From positions 25,499,373 through 25,563,372 of the forward strand of contig NC_083648.1 in the NCBI RefSeq assembly GCF_963576545.1: DNA of 64,000 nucleotides, given 5' to 3'. Below the pieces are notes generated by a model. That model worked only from the letters and a program-made list of their open reading frames with translations. It did not search any database and was not told the origin of the DNA. This DNA comes from Limanda limanda. Lineage: Eukaryota; Chordata; Actinopteri; Pleuronectiformes; Pleuronectidae. Both the position numbers and the translations under genes were made by a program. Shown here one piece after another: positions 41,901 through 56,500 of this stretch (positions are counted from its first letter, which is position 1; each line of letters opens with the position of its first letter).

Positions 41901-44900
41901 ATCTCACATTGTGTGGGATTGAGGCTTGTTGTCTGACCTTGAAGAGAGGTGAACTGTGGGCTCTCTTTAGTGATTCCTCCAGACTGAATCCAAACAACAC
42001 CTCTGCCTCTGCATCCTTCAGACTGTGAGCCTGCTCATCTGCAACAAACACACGCACATACAGACCATTTGAGGAATCTGTTTTTAAATAGGATTTTGTT
42101 CAACAATGAAGACAGTTAATTAAATAAGGCATTTATACAAATTATTTTCAGTAGTATCTGAATGGCTGCTCTCCATGCATGCACACACGCACACACACAC
42201 CATACCCACAAACTTCTGGCTCCTCCAGCTCTCCTCCAGCCACTCGGGGCTAACGATGTGTTTGACCACAGACATGGCAGTAAGGAACTTAACGGTGCGT
42301 GTCACCTTACTGGCCACAAGGTGAGTGACCTTCTGACTGCTGTCTGCTACTTCCCCACCTAAAGCATGTAACCTCTGCGGGGGGGAGGGGCAAGGTCCGA
42401 AATCATTAGAAATGGACAATTAGCAACAGTATGTGTGCAAGTGAGATGAGACAACATAATAAAATAATTGTCTGAGCATGAAATCCAGCTGATTTTACCT
42501 TTGTGTACTGCTGTACTTGTGAAGGCTCAAAGCCTGTGAACAGGACTTGAGGAGTGGACTCTGGAGGAAGCATCTTACTGGGGGACTGCATCTCATCCAG
42601 TCTGCAGACACAGTTACACTTATGGTTACAATACTTATCTTTATACTGCTAATCTGGAAATGTGGCACGTCACTGTGACGCACACTGTGTAAACATATCT
42701 GTTGTACTGACCTGGCCTTCTTGTTTGCAGGCTGGTTAGTGGAACCAGCGATCTTTTGCTTTTGCAACAGCTGGAGGTTCTACACCACACAAAAAAATAA
42801 AAGAAGACTTTCGATTGAATTTTACTTGTATAGCGCCAAATCATAACCAGACAACCAGATGAACCACACAGCAAAAACCCCAACAGCTGTCACTTACAGC
42901 CCGTTTGCTCTCCTCTCTGGTGACAGAACCATTTCAAGTAATGTATTAGTGTTAAAACATGTGAAACACCAACAAAATCCAAACAAGTCTAGACAAGAAG
43001 GCAGTATCCGTAGTTCTTAGAATTTATGCCTCCAGATTATGATTTTATCTACTTCTCCAGAGTTGGCGGTGGCAATCAGATCAGATGGGCAAGGAGTTTA
43101 ACTAAGGAAGGTCTTACAAAAATGACACTGTTTCGAGTTTAATTTGAATGTCAAGGCTTACAGAAACTTGGATGACACCACAGGATCAGTATGGAAGGTT
43201 TTTTTCTTGTGTTTCTTCATCAGTTTCTTCAATTGTATTGGATTTGACTGCAACGCTGTTTAACCCTTAAACTCCAAGAGTGTTTTGTGGACTTAAACAC
43301 TTCACCCAGCCCTTCATCGGCTAGGTGGTAAGTAGATTAGTGAATTTTAAATTTTCAGTGAGCTCAGCACCATGTGCAAACAGGCAACATTTTTCAATCA
43401 ATCAATCAAATTGTATTTGTGTAGCCCATATTCACAAATCACAATTTGTCTCATAGGGCTTCTACATGGTGTGACATCCTCTGTCCTTAACCCTCACCAA
43501 GAGTGAGGAAAAACTACAAAAAAAACTTTTAACAGGGTAAAAATAACGTAGAAACCTCAGAGAGAGCCACATGTGAGGGAACCTTCTCCCGGGACGGACA
43601 GAAGTGCAATAGATGTCAAGTGTACTATATTCAAGCAATCCTGCTGCAATCATAGTCTATGGTCAGCAGCCAGCAAGATCGGATGCCACTATAGTCCAGT
43701 CATTGTCCACTGCCGCCAATAAGGATCCATCATCAGCTGCCACCTCCTTATTTAACAAGTTCCCACATAAAATGTGTGAATAACTACAAAAAAGATCACA
43801 TGATTCTACTGAATCAACTCAACTTGGTCCTCTGCTAAAACGCAGAACATACATAGAGATAGTTCATTAATTTGTTATTAAAAAAAGCCCATAAACACAT
43901 CGAGTGGACTTTTTAAACTTCTAAGTAGCTGCAGCCACCAGTGTTTTCTGAAGTAGCTTGTCTAATGAGGATGTGAACACTGAAGATGACTTTCCACCGA
44001 GTGTGCACGTATTCACATAGAGCGTGAGGTTGGGAATGATAAACAAAAAGGTTCTCTATCATCATTTGTGCATTGTTTTGAAACAGACACTAGCGATTAT
44101 AAAATGTACACACAATAAATCGCAACTTGTTACTCAAAACTCTCTTGAACGTTAAAACAATTAAGAAGCCAGAAGAATTTGTGATTACTAAACACGTGTG
44201 AATCAAAATATTACATTCATCTTACGCAACAGCACTTCAACAAACTCACCACTAAAGCTTCAGGAGATACTTTGATCGGTGTTCTCCAAGCAGCTACAGA
44301 GAAGGAAAGACAATTGTATTAATTCCAACATCAATGCATCATTCACACACATGCATATATACCTACACATAGACAAATATACACATACATATATATATAC
44401 ACATATATTTGTATACCTTGCATAATAACATTACAACAGTTGGCTGTATAATAACCAATATATAATATAATTGTCTTATTTAAAGACAGTCCATTCAGCA
44501 ATACATACTCAGTAGGTTCTGGACCAGTTGTAGGTTGGGCACCAGTGGTTCAGGTTGTGTATAGATGGAGTATCTGCTGTGTTGAATCTGTCTCAGTGCT
44601 TCAAAATTTCCAAGCAGTATATCACACAACCACTGTGCATTTACACATGGGATCTTCCACTCCTTGGCCTTCTCATATTTAAGCCCATTAGGTCTGTGGA
44701 AAGATAAGCAAGACAACCACATCATCAACACTTCACCAACACAAATCAATATGGCTATGTGGCAGAGAAGATTCAAAACTGATGGTAGATCATTGAACCC
44801 TAGCAAATCTCACTCTTTACAGATGAGGACTGTATTACTGCGACACAGATATCCAGTGTATCTGGCACCCGCCAGGTAGGCCATCAGCTTAAGGTCATCT

Positions 44901-47900
44901 CTGTCAGCATCCACAAAACCTGTTACTGATATAATCTGAGGAGAATGACAGCAAAGGAGGTTAGAATAAAGAGATGACAGTCATCTGTTAAAAACATTAA
45001 AAAATAATCACAATTCAACAGCAATACTGAGTGAGTGTACTCTAGGGCTGCATGATATATCGAAAATGTATCAGCATCGGGATAACATCTCAAAAGAATG
45101 CTTGAACTGTGATAAATGGTGCGAATATATTTGACCAATCAGATGGAGCCCTGCTGCCTTGGTAATATATTTAAGATGTTCAGATCATTGACAGTTTTTT
45201 CTGTCAATTAATAATTGGCGGGAAAAGGAAAATAGAGAGAGAACAGAGAATTGCGAGGTTGCTACGTCAAATCCCGCTCCGCCTCCTCCAGACTAAATTC
45301 AACTGTGGAGGCTTCTAGGGATCATGTCCCATTTCATCCCAAATAACTTTTCACAGTCCATGTATGATAAGATTCCAAATGATCACTTTAATCAGACTTA
45401 GACGTGCTGTGCATTGATCCCTGTGATTCTGTCCTGGACTTGGTGGCGCTGAGGCCGGGCTGTGCGCCCAAAGCAGAAAGACTTGTTGTTTATGTTTATT
45501 TATCGCAAGACTTATCGTCATCGAGATATTTAACAAGGTTATCGCATATTGCCTGTTTTCCTAATATCGTGCAGCCCTAGTGTTCTTATTCTGTTAGTCA
45601 CAGGCAGATCCTAATGTCACCAGTAATTGATCTGCTGCCTTAATCCGCCTGAAGATTAAGGGCTGTGGAATAAAGCTAAAAAATACTACAGATTGCCAAT
45701 GCTGCCCTAGAGGAAGAGTTTGTGTATCTTCTTTTCACCGGAGAAACTAATAAGGCTGTGTAAGATGGAGGGATGGAGTTATTCCTTTTAGATATCACAG
45801 TGAGATAATTCAGATTGATGGTTAGTATGCTTCCATGTAAAGGGACATATTAGAGACTTCTTAACATTTAGAACTGATATAACATTTATGTGTATTTACC
45901 CTTAAGACTGAGATGCGTGCACGTTTTATATGATGTAATGGTTTTCAAGAATGTGATAATGTGACTTATGGAACACACTGCTCAAATAAGATTAAGGACC
46001 ACCTAAATCACAGATAAGTCTTGCTGAACAGATTATTCAAGTAGAAAAACTCTAATGTTTTTCTTCTAACAAAAAAACTGTTTTGATTTCCCTGTCAAGG
46101 CCACCTCAAAGACCGACTTTTCTGAGGAAAATAAACTCTTCATGTGAGATGATGACTCTCTTCTACAGAAGTTTTATTTCTTCAGTTTTAACCTTCTCTA
46201 TTGTTGCTTGGTTTGAACACCTCAATCTGGCAAACAAACCAACGACTAGGGAGCCTTAAAATCGCCAGTAAGATCAGAGGGAGCAGTCAGGCCAAGCTCT
46301 GTCATTTATAACAGGAAGGTCGTCCGGAGGGCAAAAGTTGTAACTCCCTCTTGAGAGGACGAGTTCAAACTTTTGCCCTCAGGCCACCGTTATAGAGAAA
46401 TAAGATTTCATGCCTCTTTTATCCCAAGTGCAATCGATGCTTTACAGCGATCAGCAGTTTGCTTGTTTTTCTGAAACTTCACAATCTTGAAAATTGGTAT
46501 TTTTTTGGCATATTTGTAAGTGGTAGGAATTTTCCATTTCCCTGTACTTCCCTGTTGAAATCTGCTTGTATCGTGGATGCTGCTGTTGATTTTGTCTCTC
46601 TGTTTTTGTCTCTGCTAACTCTTGCTGAACAACTAATTTGAAATAGCATTTCATACAATGGCTGATGATCTAAGCAAGGGGCTCGATATTAAAAGAGAGC
46701 ATAGAAGTGTTTAAAACATTGATAAAAACAACACTGAAAATAACAATAATAAATAATAATTAAGTGGATCAGACTAAGATGATGTGCCTGATGACCCGCG
46801 GACGAGGGCTCAATCGGTCAGAGACATGTTTCAGGCGAGAGGAAGAAGGGGAGAACTTGCCGAATTTATAGTTCAGGAAATTTAGGGGAAAGGCAATGAT
46901 TTACAATGAAAGCAAACAATGTAAAAGCTATCAAATGTTTATATTTCATGTCTTCGGAGAGCCTTAGATCTAAATGGGTTAGACTCTCAAATAATTTAAG
47001 CTTTCACCTGACTGACTGACGGACTAGCAAAAAGGACATTTCATTGATTTTAAATCAGTGATATTTAAATCAGTGCCATCATTAAATGAACCAGTCCGGG
47101 TCAGGCTGGTAACCAACGTGAATGTGAAGTTCTTTGTGTGATTTGAACCTACATGCTGAGAGCAGGGCTTTGCTCCAGGAGGGAAGGCAAAGGGCAGATG
47201 TAGTGTTCGATGAGGAGGAACCATCCTCTTCCTCTTCAGTACAGTGTTGAGCCAGTGGGCTGTTACACAGCGTTTCCCTTCTCTTAGTGCCTGACAGAGA
47301 GAACACCACACGGATCAATAACGATGACAGAGATGACACGTTTTTATCAATCAATGGAGCAGGATAGATGGATATTATTTATATTATTCATTAAACACCT
47401 TTCAATTCAGTTAATTTCAATTATATATGTATAGTGCTATACATTTTCTCAAGGCACTTTACAAAGCAAGTTCATAACCAAAAAAATGTATAGAGAAAAC
47501 CCAACAGTTCCCACAACAAGCAAGCACTTGATGACAGCGGAGACAAAATCTCCTATTCAACAGGAAGAAACCTCTAACACAGGGGTCTCAAACTCGCGGC
47601 CCGCGGGCCAATTGCGGCCCGTGGGACGATATTTTGTGGCCCCCACCTTAATATGAAAGTTTAATGTTAGTGCGGCCCGCACAAACATTGTAGCAGGTCC
47701 GCTGTTAGCTGCTGTGTGGGACAATGTTATGATGTTCTGGTTTCCTACTGTGTGCCTGACCAGTGAACGCAGCATGCAAGTGAGTGACATGGGGGGCGGG
47801 GTCGTGTGTGTGTGTGTACGTGTGAGAGTGAGTGACAGAGAGAGCCGGGAGAGAAAAGAGTGGCTTTGGATGTGCGGTGCAGGAGGGTGAAATTCATAGT

Positions 47901-50900
47901 TTTCCGCCCTCTTTCGCGCAGGTCATGATGTATCCAGTGCTTCATTTGTAAATCACAAGGTGCCGGAACACTAAGTACATATCACAGCGCAGGTACGACG
48001 AGCACAGGTCCCGGAACGCACATAAAACGCCGCTTAAAACAGCACACACATGCCACTTACAATGCAGTGGGACTTATTTAGGCTATACTGCAGTGACGGT
48101 ATCAGTCTTTATGTCAGTGATTAATAAAGTGGCGTCTTGAGCAAAGGCGACTTCTGTGTCCAGCGGAACGGAACACACACACACACAATTTGTTAAATTG
48201 AAGGCAAATTCAAGGGACACCACGGCTCCTTTACGCACACGCTGCGCTGTGAGGTTTTGGAGCTTCTTTACGCAGACAGATTATTCTAAACCGCAGCAGT
48301 TTATAACACGTCATTGAGCTAATATCTACATTTTACAGTCTGGGCTGTTTTACATTATTATTTACACCTGATATGTGTGGATGAATTTTAATGATTTAAA
48401 TTCCCTCATCCTCTGGTGGTGACATTTACGCACCGAGCCACGGACTGTACATGACGATGTGCTAGTTATTTTGGTTCATCTTAGAAGTCTGCATTTGTTA
48501 TTATTTTATGAAATTGTGATGCTGTTGTTAAGAAAGCTTTATATATAATTTATTAGATTATCTTGTTATTGCGTGGCCACAAATTAGTAATTCATCCACC
48601 GATGTCAACAGGGGCTCCGTAATTTTCTAGTGATTACATTATATTGTTATATTTTATTTTAATCATTTCTTAAAAAACTTTTTTTAATATTCATATTTTT
48701 TTCGATACGAGAGGTACCGGATCTGCTCAAATAAGTCCCAGAACGCAGGTAAGCCAACACGCCGGCACAAAGTAAGCACAAAAATGGATAGAAAAATGTG
48801 AGGCTACAGGAGGAATTTGATCATAGATTTGCAGACTTCAAGAAGCACAGAGCGACTTTTACAAAAATTTTGCGGATCCCTTCTCCTTTGATGTGCAAGA
48901 TGCCCCTCCTGTGCTTCAAATGGAGCTCATTGGCCTGCAGTGCAACTCTGACCTCAAAGCCAAGTTCAGGGAGGTGAGTGGAAAGGAAGACAAGCTTGGG
49001 CAATTTTTGTGAGAATTGAACCCCAGCTTCCTTGAGCTTTCCCGAATGTTCAAGCGGACCATGTGCCTTTTTTGGAGCACATATTTGTGTGAAAAGCTCT
49101 TCTCCACCTTGAACTTCAATAAGTCCAGGTACAGGTCCAGGCTTACTGATGATCATCTTCAAGCCATACTGAGGGTCTCAACTGCTTCATCCCTCAAGCC
49201 AAATGTGGCTCAGCTATGTGAGAGGAAGCGCTGCCAGGTCTCTGGCAGCAAGAAGTAGGCAAGAAAGCCATGTTTACAAGAACTGTTCGTGTTCTTCAAT
49301 ATTCTATTCATGTTCAGAAGAACCCATTGAAGTTAAATAACTGTTAGTAATGACATTAGAGAAGTTTGGATTTTTTTAGCAAAGTTTTTTTTTTGTGGAA
49401 TACCTGATGCGGCCCAGCCTCACCCAGATACTGCCTCCAGCGGCCCCCAGTTCATTTGAGTTTGAGACCCCTGCTCTAACAGAACCAGACTCAGTGTGGC
49501 TGGCCATCCACTGCTTGAGGCGAGAGGAGAAAAATCAGGGAGAGGAGAGGTTGGTGGAAAACGGGGAAAGAGAGACACCGTGACACACAGCCATTCTGTG
49601 GCACAACCGCAGCCAATGTGTCTCGGGCGTAACATGAGAGCTCAAAAGGCTGCAACTCCAGCTGTCACATGGACGTTTGAACCGAGTTTGAGGGTTGTTA
49701 CAGCTCTACTGATAATTATTTAACTTGTATTATAAAGAATTACAGTAGCCCAGTCTAGAGGTAAAAAATGCATAGACTACTTTCCTAGTATCCGTTTGAG
49801 ACAGGATGTTGCGAATTTTCATAATATTGCAGACAAAAAGTCCTGTCATAGACATTAAAAAATTATTTTAAGAATTTGAGAAGTTCAATGAACGGTTATT
49901 TTTGTGGTGCCAAATCACAACATACAGCTTTTCCAGCGAGGCAGTGAACTTTTGACCTCCTTTGACACTGTATTTCTCTCTCTACCTCCCACCCTTAAGG
50001 AAATTCCACGTCAGTGGACCGTCAAAATATGAATTAAGTTTTTGCCATCCTGCTAAAAATCCAAGACAGCTTCTGACATAATTTGTCTTTAGGTATTTGC
50101 TTTACCGTGAGGGTCATGCAGTTCTAATGGACATGCTCTCTGGTGTACATGTGTGTAAACTCCATGCTCTGATGTGTGACAGAGCATGCAGCAGTAATAG
50201 ACCCAATGCCTTTTCTGATCAACATGTTTACTTTGTGACCTATTCATGTTCTATATTATCTCCTGCTGTTCTAAGACAACAGGTGAGTGTGAGATTGTAA
50301 TATTTATACAAAATTTAAAAATATACCGTCACACGAGAGAGGTTGACTACTTCCTTGAGTAGTGCACGTTCTTTATAGCACACATCCTTACCTGAACATA
50401 CATGTTACTGACTTGGCTCTCACACAGCAGGTGTGTGCAACGACTGGTCAGGTTTGGGTCAACAGTACCTCCACACGCCTGGATGACCTGTGGAAGCAGA
50501 TCAGAAAACACTTATGTAAAAGATGCTTCTCATTTGTCGCAGGCAGTGTTAGAGGGAGGCAATCATCCTTTTCTGTGTGACGGAATGTCTTACCCTCTTC
50601 CATGTGCCCAGGAGTTGTTTGTCAGCCATTTGTTCTGGGTAGTCAGCAATAGCAAACACACAGCCTAACAGGAAGCCGTCTTGTGGAACTGAAATATATA
50701 GTAAATTAAAAATTAAGAGGTGAATCTGCAGGTCCAAAACAAAAACTTTAAGGAGGGATACGCACTTTTTTTGGGCCAAGCAAGTCTAATAATCTACATT
50801 TTTAAGAATTGCTACCAGTATTAATACATTTTCTAATTTAGGCCATGATGGTCATCAGACTGGCCTCTTGAATAATGTCCCGCCTACACAACTACCTGAT

Positions 50901-53517
50901 ACACATGATGATTAATAGTCTATCAAAATTGAAGGCTACTGCCACAGATAGGCACAGAGAAGTATGTTGGGCTGAAAGACAGTTCAGGCCTCATTTATAA
51001 TTTATAATAGAGTTCTACAGATGGGCTCAGATTCAGATTTCACATACACATTTAATTGTGTAAATGATTGGTTGTTTATTTATTTAAAAAAGAAAAGAAA
51101 AAAGTTTTATTCTACAAAAAGTGCAAAGGCTACGATGCCCCAATTGCTAAGGATAAAGGTTATCTTTGAGTTTGATCACAAAAAGAAAATGTTCTAAATA
51201 ACAAAGAGATAACCAAATTTAATTATTGTGTGGTATGTTTTAGTTTGATTTTAATTTATCAATCTTAAAAATGGCATCATTTGGACTTGTCATTAATAAA
51301 AAATGTTAAATATCCACCTTCTGCCATTTATCTTTCCATTCTCACAACAATATACTGAGAAAATGGGGATTTTTGGGCATTTAGAAATGGTGATTAATCG
51401 TGATTAAAATTTGTAATCGTTTGACAGCCCTAATGAACACAAGCAAACAACACCATTATGGGTTAGGGTTAGAAATCTTTGAAACCCTTGTCTTACAAAC
51501 AACACTATATACAAGATAAGGAATCCTGACTCAGTAACGATAGACAAGTTTAGAAAAATATTATAGATCACTTAACTGTACTCCCAACAACAAATAAATA
51601 ACGACCATCAAATTGAGTAATTTCTTGCCTCCTTAAATCGACCTTCTGTCCCAGAGTAACAAAATGAAAAATTGATTGCTGAATTAAAAAAAGGAATTAT
51701 ATTCAGCAATTGGTAGCCTAAATACAAAGAAACCCAGGGAATGGTTGGTTTAACTTCCGAGTTGTATAAATCAATGCAGGTCTAACATTGCTGAAAACAC
51801 TTATAGGGTGTTACGGAAAAGGCAATCCCATCCTCGTGGAGGGATGCCATTATTTCTGTCATACCTAAGGATGGTAAATATCAACTAGATTGCGGTAATG
51901 ACCGTCCCATTAGTGCACTAAATGTGAACTATAAATTGTTCACATCCATACTGTCCAGAAGAAGAGAAAATATTTTACCAAACCGACAAGATACTGCTAT
52001 AAAGGAATAGATATGTTGGAGGAACAGAAGTTGGCTCCATTTGCTGATGATATATTGATTTATTGATATACATAAAATATTAATTGAAATGGGATGTAGA
52101 ATCAATCAGGTACTTGGGTATCCATTTGTCCAAAGTTATATAGAAAATTATTCGAATTTAATTATGATTCATTGAATGCAAAAATTAAGTCAGGCATATT
52201 AAGATGGAATGTCGTTGTTTTTTTGAGTTCCAGATTATAATCGATTAAGATGAACATTCTACCACGGCTGCTATACCTTTTCCAGAGTCTTCAGGTGAAG
52301 ATACTGACCAAACAGATTATGGCATGGTATAGGTTGATATCCAGATTCTTGTGGCAGGGGATAAAACCCAGAACCAGGTATAAAACTTTACAATTAAGAA
52401 AATAATTTATGGCATCTAAGTGGAAAGCTCCCCATGTTCAAATGTGATGACAAACGTCTTTTTTAATCCCAATTACGTAGCCCATAGAGGATTTAGTTTT
52501 TGTTGATGTTGTTATTGCTGCTACCTTCCCTGTCCTTTTATTTTCAGAAAAAAATGGATGCTTGATTTTGAATTTATTTTTAGTATCAGCACATGGCCTT
52601 TTCTTGGTTGACAGTAAAAAGGGAAACTTGAATTTAAATTTAAAAAAATTATATTAGCACTTTGCCTGTCCTTGGTTTTAAATGGACAAAAACTGGATTT
52701 GTCTTTGTTTTTGTATCAATAGTACCCTAATATGCAGCAAAGTTTATTAAAAGACATTTTTGAGTGAAGTATCGATCTTTATTGTCTTTATTTTCAGTCA
52801 TCATATGCCGCGAACAGGCTCAAGCTAAATTTAAAAGTTGAAGGCTAAATAAGAGCAATTGAGAATTTGTGTGATTCATAATCAGATTGGTCGATTAATC
52901 TTTTCAATAATCGATAGATTAATCGACTATCAGAATAGTCGTTAGTTGCAGCCCTAGTCACCAGCATAAGACACTTGCGTCAGTTTCCAAGACATTTTGG
53001 GTTCTTTCTTCTTCTTTTTTTGTTTTCTCTGTCAAGGTGGAGACGTGTCGTACATCTTTATATAGTCATTGTGTTAGTCCAATAAAATACAGTATGGCCT
53101 AGGGATACCATGGTCCCCCACAACACTAACTCTGGTTGTACTCACTTTCTTGTCCCAGCTCGTGTCCAAACAGCTGGGTAATGTGAGCAGACTGCTGGAG
53201 CTGAGGCTGTAGCGTTGTCTTCGTCGTCTGCTGCTGTTGCTGCAGGGCCTGCTGATTCTGATGCTGCAGAGCCTGTTGCTGGTTCTGCAGGTGCTGCTGC
53301 TGATGCATCTGTTGCATGTGTTGTTGTTGTTGTTGTTGTTGTTGTAGGAAATGCTGTTGCTGCTGCTGTAGATGTTGTTGGTGTAACTGCTGTGGATTCT
53401 GCTGTTGCTGTAATATTTGCATACGTTGCTGTTGTTGGAACTGTTGAAGCTGTTGCTGCAGAGCTTGTTGCTGTTGGAGCTGCTGTAAACCAGGGCGCAG
53501 GAGCTGCTGTGGCCGCA

Positions 53518-53549
<32 letters not shown>

Positions 53550-56500
53550 GAGAATGCTTGCTGCTGCTGTGAAAACATTTGTTGCTGCATTTGCTGTTGT
53601 TGATGTTGTTGTTGTTGTTGTTGCTGTAGAAACTGTTGCTGCTGTTGGGGCAACTGCGGGAAACTTTGTTGCTGTGCAACTTGGGATTGTTGCTGTTGAT
53701 TGTGTTGTTGATGGTGATGTAGTGGCATCATCTGATGCTGCTGCTGCTGCTGCTGTTGTTGTTGTTGTTGTAGATGCATTATAGGATGTTGTGGTTGCTG
53801 TGGTAACTGTTGATGCTGTTGCTGGACAGCCTGGTGTGACTGTTGCAGTAAGTGTTGATGCTGCTCTGCAGCTAATTTGGACTGACTGAACAGAATAGGG
53901 TTGGCACTATTGGGGGTTTGAGCATTGCTCTGGTTGCTCTGCTGCTCCAGTGGCTTTGACTGATTGGCTGTGAGATTCTGAATGATCTGGACAAACATTA
54001 AGAAGTTATAATGTAAAGAAAACATTACTAATGTTGGACAAGAATATTATATCATAGCTACGATCAGTTATGACATGTTGCTCTACTCTTGCTGCTCAGG
54101 GACAGAAGCAAGGAAAAACATCTGATCAACATACTACCTAGGAAAAGAAAATTTCTCACATGTACTATGTTGACAGGTCGATTGGCTGGCTGCATGTCAG
54201 AGCTGTTAGTAATGTTGCGGAGGGTTCTGGCGGCTGGACTCCAGCTTTCTGGAACTGATAAACCAAAAAAGCAGAAGAAAATGCATGAAGCCCAAAGGAT
54301 AACATGAATAGGACATTGGATTTATACAACTCAGCAGGCTCAAGTCACACAATGTGCCATACATCTAAACTGATATCATAGTCTGACAGAGACCAAGATC
54401 ACTGGTTCTCGGTCTGTTACCTCAAAGAATGTACGACCTGACATACTGACCTTGCTGTGTGCTTTGACTGATGGCAACAGCACCAGGGAGGGCCTCTGCA
54501 GGTGATGCTCCCCCACTGCCAGGTACAGGAGGCACAGTAGCACAGAGGTTGATCAGCCCACTGCCTGTAGATGACGTTGAGTCTTTGTTGGTGGGTGGCC
54601 CAGCCCGACGTCTAGCTGTGCCGGTCAGAATAGGGGGAGTTGGCGTAACAACCTCAGCAGGCGTCCAGTTGAGGTTGGGGCCCTCCTTCTCTATCGGGGA
54701 ATCATCGTCCGAGTCATCGAACATACGCTCACTGCGGCGCTCAGGTTTTCGGAGGGGCGTTGGAGACACAGAATTAAGTTTTTTGGGGCCTGGTCTTCTT
54801 CTGGGACTGGAATCACCAGACGAGTCACAGCTGGAGAGCTGGGTTCGTCGAGGGCTGTAGCTTCCGTCTGAATGAGAGTGCTGTTCATACGACTCTGCTT
54901 CACTCTCTTCTTCTTCCTCAGGCTCCACGTATATTAGTCTAGGGTGATACAGAGCCTCATCCTTCCTGCTCTTGTCTGTAAAAGAGGAAACATACACATG
55001 TCAGGTAAATGGATCAAAGTTATGTAGAACCTACTTAAATTAAGTAACAATTACGTATACATTTTTAATACACAAAACGGTTAGCAATTAAATATGTTGA
55101 ATTAATAAGAGGAAGTAATTGGTTAGATTCTAGTAAACCAATCAAGAAAACGCTCTTAGACTTAGGCACCCAGATTTGAACAAACTTTAATTATACGGTA
55201 AATCATATCTCGAGCAATGATAATGATAGTTTTTTATGCCTTTGCACAGGGGACAGCCAGTGGCTGGAGGCATAATGATTTGGGGCTGTCAGTACGTCCA
55301 TCCTTCTGTCCCATTCTCGTGAACGTGATATCTGACTGCTATGAAGGAATTTCTTCAAATTTGGCACAAATATTCACTGTAGGATAATGATTCGATTTTG
55401 GGGGCCAAAGGTCAAGGTCACAATGACCTCAGTGCCTGTGAACCTGATATATTAGGACTGCCTGATTAGAATTGCATTACATCTGGTACAATTCACTTGG
55501 ACTCACTGATTAACTGATACATGTCAATGGTCAAAGGTCGATGTCGGGTAAACATTTGAAAAATGGCAGAGACAAACACTAGTGTGGAAACACTTTACAT
55601 TTACATCCCTATCTCACACTCTACTAACCACTGCAGTGAAAGGTGTATATATTATGTACATAGTCTGCATTTTTGAATTTTTCCTGATAAAGGAATATTT
55701 TTATAATTATAACATGATCTCACCAATCTTCCTTTAATGTTGCATTTTCAATGAGAGTCCTGCCAGGAAGACATCTACATGCCAATATTCAATTAAGGCT
55801 AAAGTGCCACCCACGAGCATCAGGAAATTACTTGTTTTTCTACTTATTGTTAGGGCACACCTACTGGCATTAGGAAGTTTTACACTGTAACAAAATGCAT
55901 ATTTAGTGCATGCTCACTTATTTGGCCAGTGTTCAATTTGAGCAACAGCGCGTCTCTGTGTCAACCTGTTCCCTGCCCGTACCCCCGACATGCACTGAGT
56001 GCAAGGTCCTGTGCATTACAGCTTGTGGCTTTAAATTGATTGGTTAGCTCTAAAAATGAATTGAAAGACAAATAATTAATGAAAAACAAGGACCCTTCAG
56101 TGCTTAGGGTCTTATCATTGGCATTGCTTCTATTGCAAAACTTTTCTACATTCTCTGGTTGCAACTTCCTCCATGTGAGGATTTGATGCTTTGGATAAAT
56201 TACTCAGATTTCAGGTTTGGATTGTTTAAGGTCAGGCATTTTTCAACATATTCTGACATTCTACCAACTAGACAATTAATCGATTGACTACGACAGACAA
56301 AGGTAGATTCATCAATATGAAAGTAATCATCAGTTCCAGATCTATTAAAAAACTAAAACATCAAAACTTACAGGTCACATAATACAATCCAATCTCTTAA
56401 GAAAACTGAAAATCTAGTGCAGTTTCTTTGTAGAAGATTGAAACAAGGTCACCAAGTGGAAATTTATGTCAAATCTTCCCTCAAACCAATCTTATGGTAT

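Noticed and set aside
48821..49162. 113-codon minus-strand frame
   Set aside because: Antisense of the hAT transposase C-terminus.
53215..53784. 189-codon plus-strand frame, Ala/Val-rich
   Set aside because: It is the antisense of the paxip1 Gln-rich exon; CAG/CAA on one strand gives Ala/Val codons on the other.
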